DNA of 64,000 nt from Pseudanabaena sp. M085S1SP2A07QC (GTDB lineage Bacteria > Cyanobacteriota > Cyanobacteriia > Pseudanabaenales > Pseudanabaenaceae). This document shows positions 52,680-61,314 of the stretch, one piece after another. How positions within the stretch are numbered: the stretch's first letter is position 1; every line of letters starts with the position of its first letter. The notes beneath the pieces are model-generated. The model was given only the letters and a program-made list of their open reading frames with translations, ran no database searches and had not been told where the DNA came from. The DNA lies in contig JADBWK010000035.1 of the NCBI GenBank assembly GCA_020404895.1, forward strand, positions 1 to 64,000, in the 5' to 3' direction. The position numbers and the translations under genes were made by a program.

Positions 52680-53294
52680 ATGTATCCATTTATAATTCGC
52701 AGTGTTGCTGTTTTGATAAACATTTCACTATTTTCTGTAGGTTGCAGTAGTAATCCCACTGTTGCATATTCACCGATCGCCAATTCGACATCAACTTTGC
52801 AATCGGTGGTACATGAGTCTCCTCCAATTGCGGCAATCCCGAAGGTATCAGAAAATCTACTAAGTGCAGAACAGCTAATGCAATTAAAGCAACTAGGTAT
52901 AAAGGTTGTTTTGCCTACCTATTTGCCAGCAGGCTTTCAAGTCACTTATTTTGAGGCACATAGACAGAAAAGACCTGAAGACATAACCGATTCTGCCTAC
53001 TATAGAATTTCTTACGCTAATGCAAACAACATTTGCATCGAAGTAGGTAGTGGATATCAGGCTGTGTGGATAACGAACCCCAGCAAAAGTGAACTTGAAA
53101 CTGCTCTGGGAGACATCGAGATTACCTATGGAAAACTCCGCAGAAGTGAAACAATGCAATATTGGGCTTCAATTAAAAAAGGTGGGCAAGTCATCTATAC
53201 AGGCGGAAAACTCTCTGGAGTAAGTGAGACCTGTAACCCCCTCAGTCTAAAAGATTTCACTAAGGTTCTGAAGTCATTAACAGTGCTTGAATAA
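52680..53294 (+). CDS. Predicted lipoprotein of unknown function
   Basis: 204 residues. A signal segment with lipobox SVGCSS puts the lipidated Cys at residue 22. A low-complexity Ser/Thr/Pro linker follows. The rest is one beta-rich domain beginning LMQLKQLGIKVVLPTYLPAGFQ, then YRISYANANNICIEVGSG and TYGKLRRSETMQYWASIKKGG, a pattern resembling DUF4367-type lipoproteins but not enough for a firm family call. It would be anchored to a membrane facing the periplasm. ATG 52680 is the start. A hairpin follows. Confidence 0.7.
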   Translation: MYPFIIRSVAVLINISLFSVGCSSNPTVAYSPIANSTSTLQSVVHESPPIAAIPKVSENLLSAEQLMQLKQLGIKVVLPTYLPAGFQVTYFEAHRQKRPEDITDSAYYRISYANANNICIEVGSGYQAVWITNPSKSELETALGDIEITYGKLRRSETMQYWASIKKGGQVIYTGGKLSGVSETCNPLSLKDFTKVLKSLTVLE

Positions 53295-53322
53295 AAATCG
53301 CATCCTTAGCAACGAGATGGTC

Positions 53323-53365
53323 TTTCTCGCTAAGAATGCGATAATATCGCTTTCTTAGCGAGAAA
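53323..53365. terminator. 13-bp-armed hairpin between convergent genes
   Basis: TTTCTCGCTAAGA (53323-53335) pairs exactly with 53353-53365. It lies between the lipoprotein and SDR stop codons and may act as a terminator, though no long T-run follows. Confidence 0.55.
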
Positions 53366-53388
53366 CTTTAGGTCAAAGCAATCAAGGA

Positions 53389-54105
53389 TTAAAAGAACAA
53401 ATGACTCTCAGGTTGGATATTGATTTCCATCGGCACTGCTTGTGGATCGGCGGAGAGCGCAAACATGATTGCATTTGCGGCAGTCTCGGTAGTTAGCATT
53501 TTGCTGCGATCGACCTTCAGACTAACGTTATCCCAGAATGGCGAATCAATTCCCCCAAAATAAAATAGAGTCACCTTAATCCCCAAACGGCGAAGTTCAT
53601 CTGCCATGCACTTACTGAATCCAACTGCGCCAAACTTAGAAGCGCAATAAGCCGCTGCCATTGCCATTGGATGCTTACCCAGAATGCCAATTACATTACA
53701 GATATGACCAATCTTGCGATCCTTCATTACATTAGCAACCACTTGACTGGTATAAAAATTTCCCTTGAGATTGAGATCAAGCATTTGGTCGAGTTCTTGC
53801 GGTTCAATGCGAAGGAATTGTTTCATCACACCCGCACCTGCGGCATTCACTAAGACATCAATCTGTCCAAACTGCACAATCGCTTTTTGTACCATCGCTT
53901 CGACTTGCTCATACTTAGTGATGTCTGTGGGAATAGCGATCGCCTCGCTATCATAGTCATCTTCCAGATTGTTGACTAGCTCTTCTAATTTATCAGCATC
54001 CCTAGCTACAAGAACTAACTTCGCTCCTGCTTCAGCTAACTTTGGCACAAGTGCCGAACCAATTCCACCTGTTGCACCGACAACGACAACAACTTTATTT
54101 TGCAT
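53389..54105 (-). CDS. Short-chain dehydrogenase/reductase (SDR) family protein
   Basis: 238 residues, classical SDR length. The Rossmann motif GATGGIG is at 10-16, NAAG at 87-90, and the catalytic pair Tyr153/Lys157 in YCASK. The position 13 residues before Tyr, normally the catalytic Ser, is Gly140 in CNVIGILGK. The arginine in VARDADK suggests NADP(H) preference. The substrate is unknown. The start is ATG 54105; it is on the same strand but 158 bases downstream of grpE, so it is probably not part of the chaperone operon. Confidence 0.88.
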   Translation of the reverse strand: MQNKVVVVVGATGGIGSALVPKLAEAGAKLVLVARDADKLEELVNNLEDDYDSEAIAIPTDITKYEQVEAMVQKAIVQFGQIDVLVNAAGAGVMKQFLRIEPQELDQMLDLNLKGNFYTSQVVANVMKDRKIGHICNVIGILGKHPMAMAAAYCASKFGAVGFSKCMADELRRLGIKVTLFYFGGIDSPFWDNVSLKVDRSKMLTTETAANAIMFALSADPQAVPMEINIQPESHLFF

Positions 54106-54263
54106 CTTAAAAATAAGGTATTTATGTTTGACGATCTTTACAATACTTTACTTTTGTTTATAGAATAAAGCTACATTAAACAAATCTACAACCTGAAAAA
54201 GCAAAGATAAATTGACTTGCTTACTTTTTTAGATTTTATACAGATTGCAGTCCATCTTATTTT

Positions 54264-54746
54264 CTAATTACCTAATTTAGCAACAATCACTTCAGCAGAC
54301 CTTAAAACCTTATCACCTTCCCTATATCCAGCTTTAAGGATTTTCAGAAGCGATCTCTCTGGCAAATCATCACGAATTTCCGAGTCAATGATGCGGCATG
54401 AGTTGATATCAACTGGTGTATTTTCTGGAATAGTAATTACATGAACATCTCGCTTTTGTAATATTGACAAGAGTTTACGTTGGACAAAGCTAATGGCACG
54501 AGGTAAGCGTTGATAACTTTCTGGTAAAGGTTCAGGACTATTTTCTAAAGAATTAATCAGATTGTCTAGGGTGTCAACGATTTCTAGTAATTCCAAGAAA
54601 AAATTAGCATTTTTAGCTTCGCTTTCACTTTTATTAGCACGAATAGTTTTCTGTAAAACTGCGTTTTGTTTTTGTAAGTCGTTAATTGTTTGAATAGTCA
54701 GATTTCGCTGATTTTCATCAATAGTATATGTATTTAATAGATTCAT
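54264..54746 (-). CDS. grpE: GrpE-like nucleotide exchange factor
   Basis: 160 residues from ATG 54746; a TTG three codons upstream overlaps the preceding spacing. The N-terminal half is coiled coil (LTIQTINDLQKQNAVLQKTI). It then shows FFLELLEIVDTLDNLI and the C-terminal beta domain (ITIPENTPVDINSCRIID ... LPERSLLKILKAGYREGDKVLRSAEVIVAKLG in parts), the GY-x-x-x-x-(K/R)-(V/L)-(L/I)-R pattern of GrpE. It lacks part of the canonical DNxxR motif (reads LDNLI). It would release ADP from the Hsp70 at 58939. It follows the J-like gene directly, last in the operon. Confidence 0.8.
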   Translation of the reverse strand: MNLLNTYTIDENQRNLTIQTINDLQKQNAVLQKTIRANKSESEAKNANFFLELLEIVDTLDNLINSLENSPEPLPESYQRLPRAISFVQRKLLSILQKRDVHVITIPENTPVDINSCRIIDSEIRDDLPERSLLKILKAGYREGDKVLRSAEVIVAKLGN

Positions 54747-54757
54747 TATTTTCAATT

Positions 54758-55123
54758 TTACTCAAAGTCTAAAGTTAGAGATTCTGCTAAGTTCTTACCA
54801 ATTTGAAGATCAAGCGAAGAAGTTGTTTGATTATCCCGAATTACATCCCCCAATTTATCAAAATCTAGCAAGATATCCCAAACTGGCATATCTTGATTCA
54901 AAGTAGATAAGTCTGAGCGTTGAAATTTTTGTAAAGGAGATAGGCTAGGAAGTAAAAAGTCAGCAACCAGTCTTTCTTCTGGTTTCATGAGTGATTTTTG
55001 GGCTTTTGCGATCGCATCAATAGGATAAGCCTTTTGCTTCATCGCTACAGCCATTGCTTTCGTGATCTCAGCTTTAGATGATGCTGATGTTAAACCTAAA
55101 ATATCGTAAGGGTTTCGTTCCAT
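54758..55123 (-). CDS. J-domain-like protein lacking the HPD motif
   Basis: 121 residues. The start NPYDILGLTSASSKAEITKA (residues 4-23) matches helix I and the turn of DnaJ J-domains. Where HPD should stand, the sequence is KAYPID (31-36), and the later KPEERLVADFL resembles helix III-IV. The C-terminal 60 residues are unassigned. J-like proteins without HPD can bind but not stimulate Hsp70. Its place between an Hsp70-containing operon and grpE supports a chaperone role. The start ATG 55123 follows the toxin gene by 21 bases; grpE starts 11 bases beyond its stop. Confidence 0.65.
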   Translation of the reverse strand: MERNPYDILGLTSASSKAEITKAMAVAMKQKAYPIDAIAKAQKSLMKPEERLVADFLLPSLSPLQKFQRSDLSTLNQDMPVWDILLDFDKLGDVIRDNQTTSSLDLQIGKNLAESLTLDFE

Positions 55124-55144
55124 GAGTATTTTTAACTATTGAGT

Positions 55145-55480
55145 CTATAAATATTCGATATGCTTAATCATTTCTTCAGGTGTCAACAATTCCCAAATCA
55201 AGACAATTCCCTGAATAATTTGCCCTATAGATTTTGTTTGTTGTGGGCAGTAAACAATTCCTAAATGGTTGATTCCCTGACGATGAATTCTTAAAAAATC
55301 CATATCTTGCGTGAAAACAACCCTTTCTTGAGAAACTGCAAATTTAAGCTGTACGTCATCAGGAACAGAAATAAGTTTCTGCTCTGGAGTCGTTGTTACA
55401 TCAATTCCTCGCATACGCAACCCATTAGCGATCGCGTTACTTACATTTTCATCTAAATGAAATTTGATTTCCCTAGCCAT
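55145..55480 (-). CDS. DUF5615 PIN-like toxin within the chaperone operon
   Basis: 111 residues. IKFHLDENVSNAIANGLRMRGIDVTTTPE and ERVVFTQDMDFLRIH (read in parts) hold the acidic PIN-like residues of DUF5615. It overlaps the upstream DUF433 gene by eight bases, the same antitoxin-toxin order as at 38465-39075, but sequence identity between the two toxins is modest. It looks intact. Its position inside an Hsp70 operon is unusual. The start is ATG 55480. Confidence 0.84.
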   Translation of the reverse strand: MAREIKFHLDENVSNAIANGLRMRGIDVTTTPEQKLISVPDDVQLKFAVSQERVVFTQDMDFLRIHRQGINHLGIVYCPQQTKSIGQIIQGIVLIWELLTPEEMIKHIEYL

Positions 55481-55784
55481 GACTGATTTTTAACTTCTGT
55501 TGGACTAAGGAAGGATATTGAGACTTTATTTCTTTGGCAAATGCTTCATCGTTGGCAATATCTTGTCTAATTTCGGCAACGTGATCATAGTAATAGGCTA
55601 GAGCCGCATGAACATCAGCTAAATTAATACTAGGGTAGTGATAAATGATTTCATCGGGAGACATTCCCATCCTTTCATAGCAAATGACAATATTTTGGAC
55701 TGTAATCCGATGTCCAGCAATGCGAGGCTTACCACCACAAGTTCCTGCGGTGATTTCGATGTGATTGGTGATAGTTGCTGCCAT
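55473..55784 (-). CDS. DUF433 domain antitoxin within the chaperone operon
   Basis: 103 residues from ATG 55784, which has a perfect AGGAGGT ribosome binding site seven bases upstream; the longer frame to 55829 is therefore rejected. HIEITAGTCGGKPRIAGHRI and YERMGMSPDEIIYHYPSINL-ADVHAALAYYYDH are typical DUF433. It is the cognate antitoxin of the overlapping DUF5615 gene. The strong site suggests antitoxin is made in excess even within the operon. Confidence 0.85.
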   Translation of the reverse strand: MAATITNHIEITAGTCGGKPRIAGHRITVQNIVICYERMGMSPDEIIYHYPSINLADVHAALAYYYDHVAEIRQDIANDEAFAKEIKSQYPSLVQQKLKISHG

Positions 55785-55799
55785 GAGACACCTCCTTAA
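55784..55799 (-). promoter_or_regulatory. Strong Shine-Dalgarno of the DUF433 gene
   Basis: On the minus strand ATTAAGGAGGTGTCTC precedes ATG 55784. It fixes the start codon and is the clearest ribosome binding site in this region. Confidence 0.8.
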
Positions 55800-55839
55800 T
55801 ATGAGTTTTACATTGCAAAATGTTGCCAAGCTTACATTA

Positions 55840-58350
55840 CTAATTTACTAGGTCGGGGACTAACTTAGTAATCCAGCCGATTACTTCAATTCTCTCCCAA
55901 TGGCTAATTCTGCCTTGTCTATCGGCTTCTTGTAAGATATTTGCTAACACTTCTGCTAATGTTTGTTTGACTTCACGATTACCAGAGTGCATGGCACGGT
56001 TAACGGCATTCTCAGTTTCACCTCTTTTCAGAAATTGATGAATCTCTTCATTAGCAAGTATTACCTCAATTCGATTAATGATATCTCGATAGACAGGATT
56101 GCTGGCATCAATATCAGTTAATTCGCGCAGTTTTGACAATCCTTGTTTAGGTGTAATTCTTTCGTTGGCGATCTGTATCCTAATTTCTTCAGTTTTATAT
56201 TCGGTGTAATAGTTTCGTGCAGCTTTGCTAGAGACAGTATCTAGCCATGTTTTGGCAAATATCATTTGATCTTTTTCGTCCAAGCTCCGCACTATTGACT
56301 CACATAGGCGATCTATTTCACTGATCCATTCAGAATTTTTTTGGATTGGTTGTGTAAATTGCTGAATTGATTGAAAAGCACCTCGCCATTGATTCTTTTT
56401 CAGCAAGTTACAGGCTTCAAAATAACAGAGCATTATTTGAGCATTATTGAAATGCTCTTTATGATTCAAATATCCTGAATTGTGATTTTTTAATTGTAAG
56501 CCTCGTTCAACATCACCATCAAGACAGGCAGCGATCGCTAGTCCCACAGGACAATATAAAAGAGGTAGTTGAGAATTTGTCGGCAAAAGTTTATGTTGAT
56601 CTTGTAGATCAGTCATGGATTTCAAGAAATTTTTTCTTGATTTCTCGTTTTGGTTTAGAAAGCTTACACTGCTAGGCAAAATCCAAGTTTTGCCTAATCT
56701 GATACCTTGTTCAATGGGACTTTTAAGGATATTTAATGTGTATCGATCAAGTCGCTGCCAATCGCGTACTTGCATATAGGTATTTAGATCATGTTCTTTA
56801 ATCTGATCTAATACCCGATCCCACAGGGTTTCTAGTTTTTGCTTAAGTTGAGATCGGTCTGGGGTTACATTACCCAGCCAAGGCAAGTTATGTAATGTCG
56901 GATCTTCTGCTAGATTAGCGATCGCTGTTCCCCAACTTGCATTAAATTCCATGAGCAAGGCAAAATTTGGATGTTCTGTATTAACGGCGCAATAATAAGC
57001 GGCTACTGCCCAATTATGTAAACTTTGCAAATTTGGACGTTCTAACCAGATAGAGCGCGTTTTTTCTAACAAAACATTCCAGTTAATTTTGGGTTGCTTC
57101 CATGATTCTATGTCTAAACGAGGCAGAATATGCGTATCTAAATTTTTGCGAATTATATCGGCTTGAGGATGACGCTCTAGTGCTTTGTGACTGATATCGG
57201 CTGCTTTCTCAATATCACCCTGATCAACAAACTTCTCGATCACCTGCAAGTCCAAAAGATAAGCATTTTGCTTGATAATCTCCAACTTTGAGCGTTGAGT
57301 ATCTAATTCAGGAGATCGGATATTTTGCCATTCTCTCTCAGTTCCCTCATAATTTTGTTGCTTGGCAATTATAAAACCACGTAAGTAATTGGCGCGATCA
57401 CCATCCAAGCCATCTAGAAAAATCAATGCTTGTTCCCAGTTTTCCTGTTTACAAGTAACAATGACTTGTCGAAAGCGACATTCTAATAGGTCTGGCATTA
57501 GCTTATAAGCTTTGGTATAGCAATCTAAAGCTAGATCCAGTTCTCTAGATTGTTCGTGATGCAATCCTTTCTGGAAAATTGTCTTAGCTTCGAGAATGTG
57601 CTCAAGACTGCGTAAAAACTTTTGTCCATCTTCACGAGGGAAAGAGGTGATCGCCATTCTTGCCGTTTTAAAAGCCCTTAGAAAATCAGCTTGCTGACAG
57701 AAAGATTTTGCATTTTTTAATTCTTGGCAATATTGCTTTTCAGTAATTACACCTGACTTGCAAACTGCAATCAGATCATTTAGCTCATCTGTGCTGTAAA
57801 ATTTTTGAGCTTCTTCATAAATTGGCAAAGCTTTCTGAAAATATTTAGCTAAAGCATTTGCTTGTGCATCTTCAAAAAGCTCTAACCAGTTTTTACGCTG
57901 TTGTAGCTCAGAACTGTAGGATTTTACTTGTTCATTGACTTTAGGATCGAATAGTAAGTTTTTAGCTTTTTGTAAACAATGAAGTGCTTTCTCTAAGTCT
58001 TCATATTCTTTAGGATTGCCAGAAACTGAGGCAAGCAGATTATTACCTTCTTGAGTTAGGCGTTGGGCATTTTGCATTTGCCCACTCCATTTCTTTAAAG
58101 ATTCTTCTAGTTTGAGCAAAAGATCGCTAAGAAACCATTTACGAAATAACTGCTCCCAAAAGTTAGGAGTTTGGCTCCAAAGGCGTGTTCCACTCTTAGC
58201 AAGCTGAATTGCTTCTTTGAGTCGCTTGGCTTTAGCTCTTTCCTCAGATTTGATAAGGAAATCCTTCGTTTGATTGGCGCGATCGCGAATATCGATGACA
58301 CCAACACCGCAGCAAATCCTTGTCAATGAATTGATTAGCCTCATTACCAT
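55840..58350 (-). CDS. Large helical repeat (TPR-like) protein of the chaperone operon
   Basis: 836 residues, almost wholly helical. TPR-like units are visible, for example REDGQKFLRSLEHILEAKTI, then RELDLALDCYTKAYKLMPDL and NWEQALIFLDGLDGDRANYL, and further units to about residue 420. The second half has longer, less regular helices and contains W-rich NWAVAAYYCAV and NASWGTAIANLAEDP. There is no membrane segment. It starts at ATG 58350, six bases after the LysM gene, so the two are co-translated. It may be a scaffold or client adaptor for the Hsp70. I do not recognise an established family. Confidence 0.7.
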   Translation of the reverse strand: MVMRLINSLTRICCGVGVIDIRDRANQTKDFLIKSEERAKAKRLKEAIQLAKSGTRLWSQTPNFWEQLFRKWFLSDLLLKLEESLKKWSGQMQNAQRLTQEGNNLLASVSGNPKEYEDLEKALHCLQKAKNLLFDPKVNEQVKSYSSELQQRKNWLELFEDAQANALAKYFQKALPIYEEAQKFYSTDELNDLIAVCKSGVITEKQYCQELKNAKSFCQQADFLRAFKTARMAITSFPREDGQKFLRSLEHILEAKTIFQKGLHHEQSRELDLALDCYTKAYKLMPDLLECRFRQVIVTCKQENWEQALIFLDGLDGDRANYLRGFIIAKQQNYEGTEREWQNIRSPELDTQRSKLEIIKQNAYLLDLQVIEKFVDQGDIEKAADISHKALERHPQADIIRKNLDTHILPRLDIESWKQPKINWNVLLEKTRSIWLERPNLQSLHNWAVAAYYCAVNTEHPNFALLMEFNASWGTAIANLAEDPTLHNLPWLGNVTPDRSQLKQKLETLWDRVLDQIKEHDLNTYMQVRDWQRLDRYTLNILKSPIEQGIRLGKTWILPSSVSFLNQNEKSRKNFLKSMTDLQDQHKLLPTNSQLPLLYCPVGLAIAACLDGDVERGLQLKNHNSGYLNHKEHFNNAQIMLCYFEACNLLKKNQWRGAFQSIQQFTQPIQKNSEWISEIDRLCESIVRSLDEKDQMIFAKTWLDTVSSKAARNYYTEYKTEEIRIQIANERITPKQGLSKLRELTDIDASNPVYRDIINRIEVILANEEIHQFLKRGETENAVNRAMHSGNREVKQTLAEVLANILQEADRQGRISHWERIEVIGWITKLVPDLVN

Positions 58351-58356
58351 AGGTAA

Positions 58357-58896
58357 TTATTTCCCTTTGCAATTTGTTGGAATATTTAGCTTTTCACCTA
58401 CCTCTAGTTCATTTTGTCTGCCAACTAAAGATGGATTAGCATTTACTAAATCACGCCATGCTAAATCATTTTCACAAAAACGAAGTGCTAGAGTCTCTAA
58501 CGCATCACCTGTCTGCACAGTATAGGTTTGTGGCAATAATGTTTTTGGCGAAGATGTGACGATTGGACTAGAGATGATTACGGGTGGAGTTGCCTGTCCA
58601 ACTTTTTCAGAAATGCGAGATGATGTGATTGATTGGAATATGGAGTAACCAGTCCAACCTCCGATCACAAAACCTATTGCTATACCAAGCAATACTAACA
58701 GCCAAATTTTGGGAAGTTTTGATTCCTTGGGTACATTTTGAATATTCTCAATAGTCGTATCATTTTCAGCTTGTAAAATTGGTAATTCTAAAAGCGATCG
58801 CTGTAATGAAACATCATTGTCACAGTTTGGACAAATACTTTGAGGAATCAGTTGATAACCACAAACAGGACAATCAATGCGGATAGATTCAGTCAT
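58357..58896 (-). CDS. Zinc-ribbon, single-membrane-span, LysM domain protein
   Basis: 179 residues in three parts. A zinc ribbon CPVCGY...CPNCDN lies at about 9-26. One membrane helix spans about 65-88 (IWLLVLLGIAIGFVIGGWTG). A LysM domain follows at about 128-174 (YTVQTGDALETLALRF, then ELEVGEKLNIP), though with NDLAWRDLVNANP in its middle as usual. The ribbon would face the cytoplasm and the LysM the periplasm, or thylakoid lumen. Its place between Hsp70 and the repeat protein suggests it anchors the complex to a membrane; that is inference. The start is ATG 58896. Confidence 0.8.
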   Translation of the reverse strand: MTESIRIDCPVCGYQLIPQSICPNCDNDVSLQRSLLELPILQAENDTTIENIQNVPKESKLPKIWLLVLLGIAIGFVIGGWTGYSIFQSITSSRISEKVGQATPPVIISSPIVTSSPKTLLPQTYTVQTGDALETLALRFCENDLAWRDLVNANPSLVGRQNELEVGEKLNIPTNCKGK

Positions 58897-58938
58897 TGAT
58901 AAAAATTGGTAAAAATTATTTGAGGATTAATTTTGAGA

Positions 58939-61155
58939 TTAGCGAGACAAGCCTGTACTAATTGAGGCAGCCATTCCCGCATCAACGTAGCGTTCTACTA
59001 TTGGCAATAGCTCTTGGGCAATTCTTGCAAATTCCATGCCTCTGTCATTTTTTGCGGCATGTATTAGCATATCCAGTTTGTCTGTCATGATTCGACCTTC
59101 CGCAGGATTGACCTGATTCGCATTACGAACTCCTGTCATCAAAAGACCTATCAAAGTAACGCGCTCAGGTAGACTCTTAATTTCTTGTTGAACACGCTCA
59201 ATAGAAACTTGCATTCCTGCAATATTGTTTTTGTCAACTCCCTCTTGTAAGTCACGCGACAAGTTCTTCAATCTTTGGATTTGAGCAGTAGGTATTAGCT
59301 CTCCACAAATCTTGAGTAATAGTTCAATCTCATTGATGTATAACTCTGCGTCTAAACGTTCCTTTGACATCATTACCTTCAGAGATTCAAGTTCTTGCTT
59401 GGCAGCCTGACGCATATCAGGACGAACTTCGCCTGTATTTTTGTCAACAATACGATTCGCAGATTTGACAACAGCAGCAATTTTCTCTGTTGCTGTGGCA
59501 ACCCCTAACTTACTCAGCCCAATTTCATTTAGTTCTGGAATTACTGCTTCTATTTCATTTAGCATCTTTTCGTCAGATCTACCTTGAGAAAATTGACAGG
59601 ATACGCTTACGCTAGGATCGCTGCGTAAATGGGCATGGACATTTAAAGAATTCTCTTTGCCATCTAAATCTAAATTGATTTGAATTTCAGTTCCTTTCGG
59701 ATAGTCGCGATCTAAAGAAAGCCACATATCACCAATACTTTCATCATTGCCAATACCATCTAAATCATTACTGACTTCATCAGGACTGAAAAACTGAAAA
59801 TGAATCAGTCGCTGTCCTTCATCAATTAGTTTAAAAGTATGTGAACTTGTCACGGGTAGAACGTCACCTCGACGAATCAGGAGATGTCGTGGATCATTAA
59901 CTAATTTGATGCAGTAATCGCGGGATACAGTCCCAACCTTATCAACTAATCCTGCCGCAACTATTGCCGCACCTTCAGCGATCGCATACATAGGACTTGG
60001 ATGCAATACCACCTTCTCATCACCAAAAGCGGCTCGAACCTGAGACTGCACATAGGGAATTTGCGATGAGCCACCCACCAATAGAATCACATCTACTAGA
60101 TCAGGCGTATATTCCGATAATTGCAAAGCTTCATGACAGATTTTAATCGTTCGCGACACTAATGGCTGAATCATCTGCTCAAATTGCGATCGCGCAATCT
60201 CGACTTCTACAGGAATACCAATCCCTAACTCGTCTCTGAGTGTAGTAGAAGGTGCAATTGTTGTAGTTGTAGATTTACTCAACTCCACTTTAGCTTTTTC
60301 ACAAGCTAACTTGAGATCGGCAATGAACCGTAATTTTTCGTAGTGAGGCATTTTGTCAATCAAGTGATCGATATCTTTGATTCCTTCCTGCTTTGCAATT
60401 TGCTCTTTCACAAACTGCGTCAATTTCAAATCGACATCATCGCCACCTAGCCAAAGATCACCCGCCTTTCCTTGCTCAATAAACTGAGTCCCTGCCGACA
60501 TAATCAAGGAAGCATCAAACGTGCCACCACCAAAGTCATAAACTAAGATAGTTTTAACATCATCGCTATCTGGCTTAAAGCCGTAAGAAATAGCTGCCGC
60601 CGTCGGTTCAGGGAGCAATTCTAAAGGTGTCAATCCTGCTTTGTAAGCAGCTGATCGTGTTGCATTTTTCTGTTTGTCATTGAAATAGGCAGGAATCGTA
60701 ATTACGGCTTGATTAATTACTTCATTCTGTTTACCAAGGCGATCTCGACGATACGCAACAGCATTGCTCACAACTTTTTTAAGGATTTCTGCGGAAATAT
60801 CTTCAGGCGAATATTCTTTGCCTCCCATCCAAACCCCGATGCTATTATCAGTCCCGTCGCTCGGTGCGGCAATCTTGTAAGCACATTTCGATTTATGCTC
60901 TTGCACCTTCTGCTCGGAAAATCCACGCCCAATTAATCGCTTGATCGAATTAATCGTATTTTCTGGACTATGCCCTAAATTGTTGTAAGCAGGCTCACCA
61001 ACTTCAATTTGGTTGTCAATAGATGTGACAATTGATCGCGTCAGCTTTCTTTCTGGTGATGTATTATCTGCCCCCGTAACAATCTCTACCCCAACTTCAC
61101 TAAATGCACCAACAGAGTTGGTTGTTCCTAAGTCAATCCCTAGTGCTTTACCCAT
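58939..61155 (-). CDS. Hsp70 family chaperone (DnaK-like) of the accessory operon
   Basis: 738 residues, longer than DnaK (about 640). The ATPase domain has IDLGTTNS (7-14), EPTAAA (183-188), DFGGGTFD (207-214) and LLVGGSSQIPYV near 357-370. The substrate-binding half begins near GDVLPVTSSHTFKL and has the RLIHFQFF strand, but the C-terminal helical lid (about 530-738) is extended and lacks the DnaK EEVD-like tail. Synonymous DnaK1-like proteins exist in cyanobacteria. It leads the operon: LysM protein, repeat protein, toxin-antitoxin, J-like, GrpE. It is probably a specialised Hsp70, since J and GrpE partners are dedicated. The start is ATG 61155. Confidence 0.88.
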   Translation of the reverse strand: MGKALGIDLGTTNSVGAFSEVGVEIVTGADNTSPERKLTRSIVTSIDNQIEVGEPAYNNLGHSPENTINSIKRLIGRGFSEQKVQEHKSKCAYKIAAPSDGTDNSIGVWMGGKEYSPEDISAEILKKVVSNAVAYRRDRLGKQNEVINQAVITIPAYFNDKQKNATRSAAYKAGLTPLELLPEPTAAAISYGFKPDSDDVKTILVYDFGGGTFDASLIMSAGTQFIEQGKAGDLWLGGDDVDLKLTQFVKEQIAKQEGIKDIDHLIDKMPHYEKLRFIADLKLACEKAKVELSKSTTTTIAPSTTLRDELGIGIPVEVEIARSQFEQMIQPLVSRTIKICHEALQLSEYTPDLVDVILLVGGSSQIPYVQSQVRAAFGDEKVVLHPSPMYAIAEGAAIVAAGLVDKVGTVSRDYCIKLVNDPRHLLIRRGDVLPVTSSHTFKLIDEGQRLIHFQFFSPDEVSNDLDGIGNDESIGDMWLSLDRDYPKGTEIQINLDLDGKENSLNVHAHLRSDPSVSVSCQFSQGRSDEKMLNEIEAVIPELNEIGLSKLGVATATEKIAAVVKSANRIVDKNTGEVRPDMRQAAKQELESLKVMMSKERLDAELYINEIELLLKICGELIPTAQIQRLKNLSRDLQEGVDKNNIAGMQVSIERVQQEIKSLPERVTLIGLLMTGVRNANQVNPAEGRIMTDKLDMLIHAAKNDRGMEFARIAQELLPIVERYVDAGMAASISTGLSR

Positions 61156-61279
61156 GAAAATCTATGATTATTATAATGTCAGCAATTTTAACAGCGAAGA
61201 CGAACAATTTTTACAACAATCGCAATATATATATCATTTAAATTAAAATCACAAGAATCGTTGTCTTGATTTTGTAAGA

Positions 61280-61312
61280 TATAAAAAAGAGCGCATAGCG
61301 CTCTTTTTTATA
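61280..61312 (-). terminator. Terminator after the dienelactone hydrolase gene
   Basis: TATAAAAAAGAGCGC (61280-61294) pairs exactly with 61298-61312 around ATA. On the minus strand it ends the gene at 61315 and separates it from the Hsp70 operon promoter. Confidence 0.88.
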
Positions 61313-61314
61313 CT

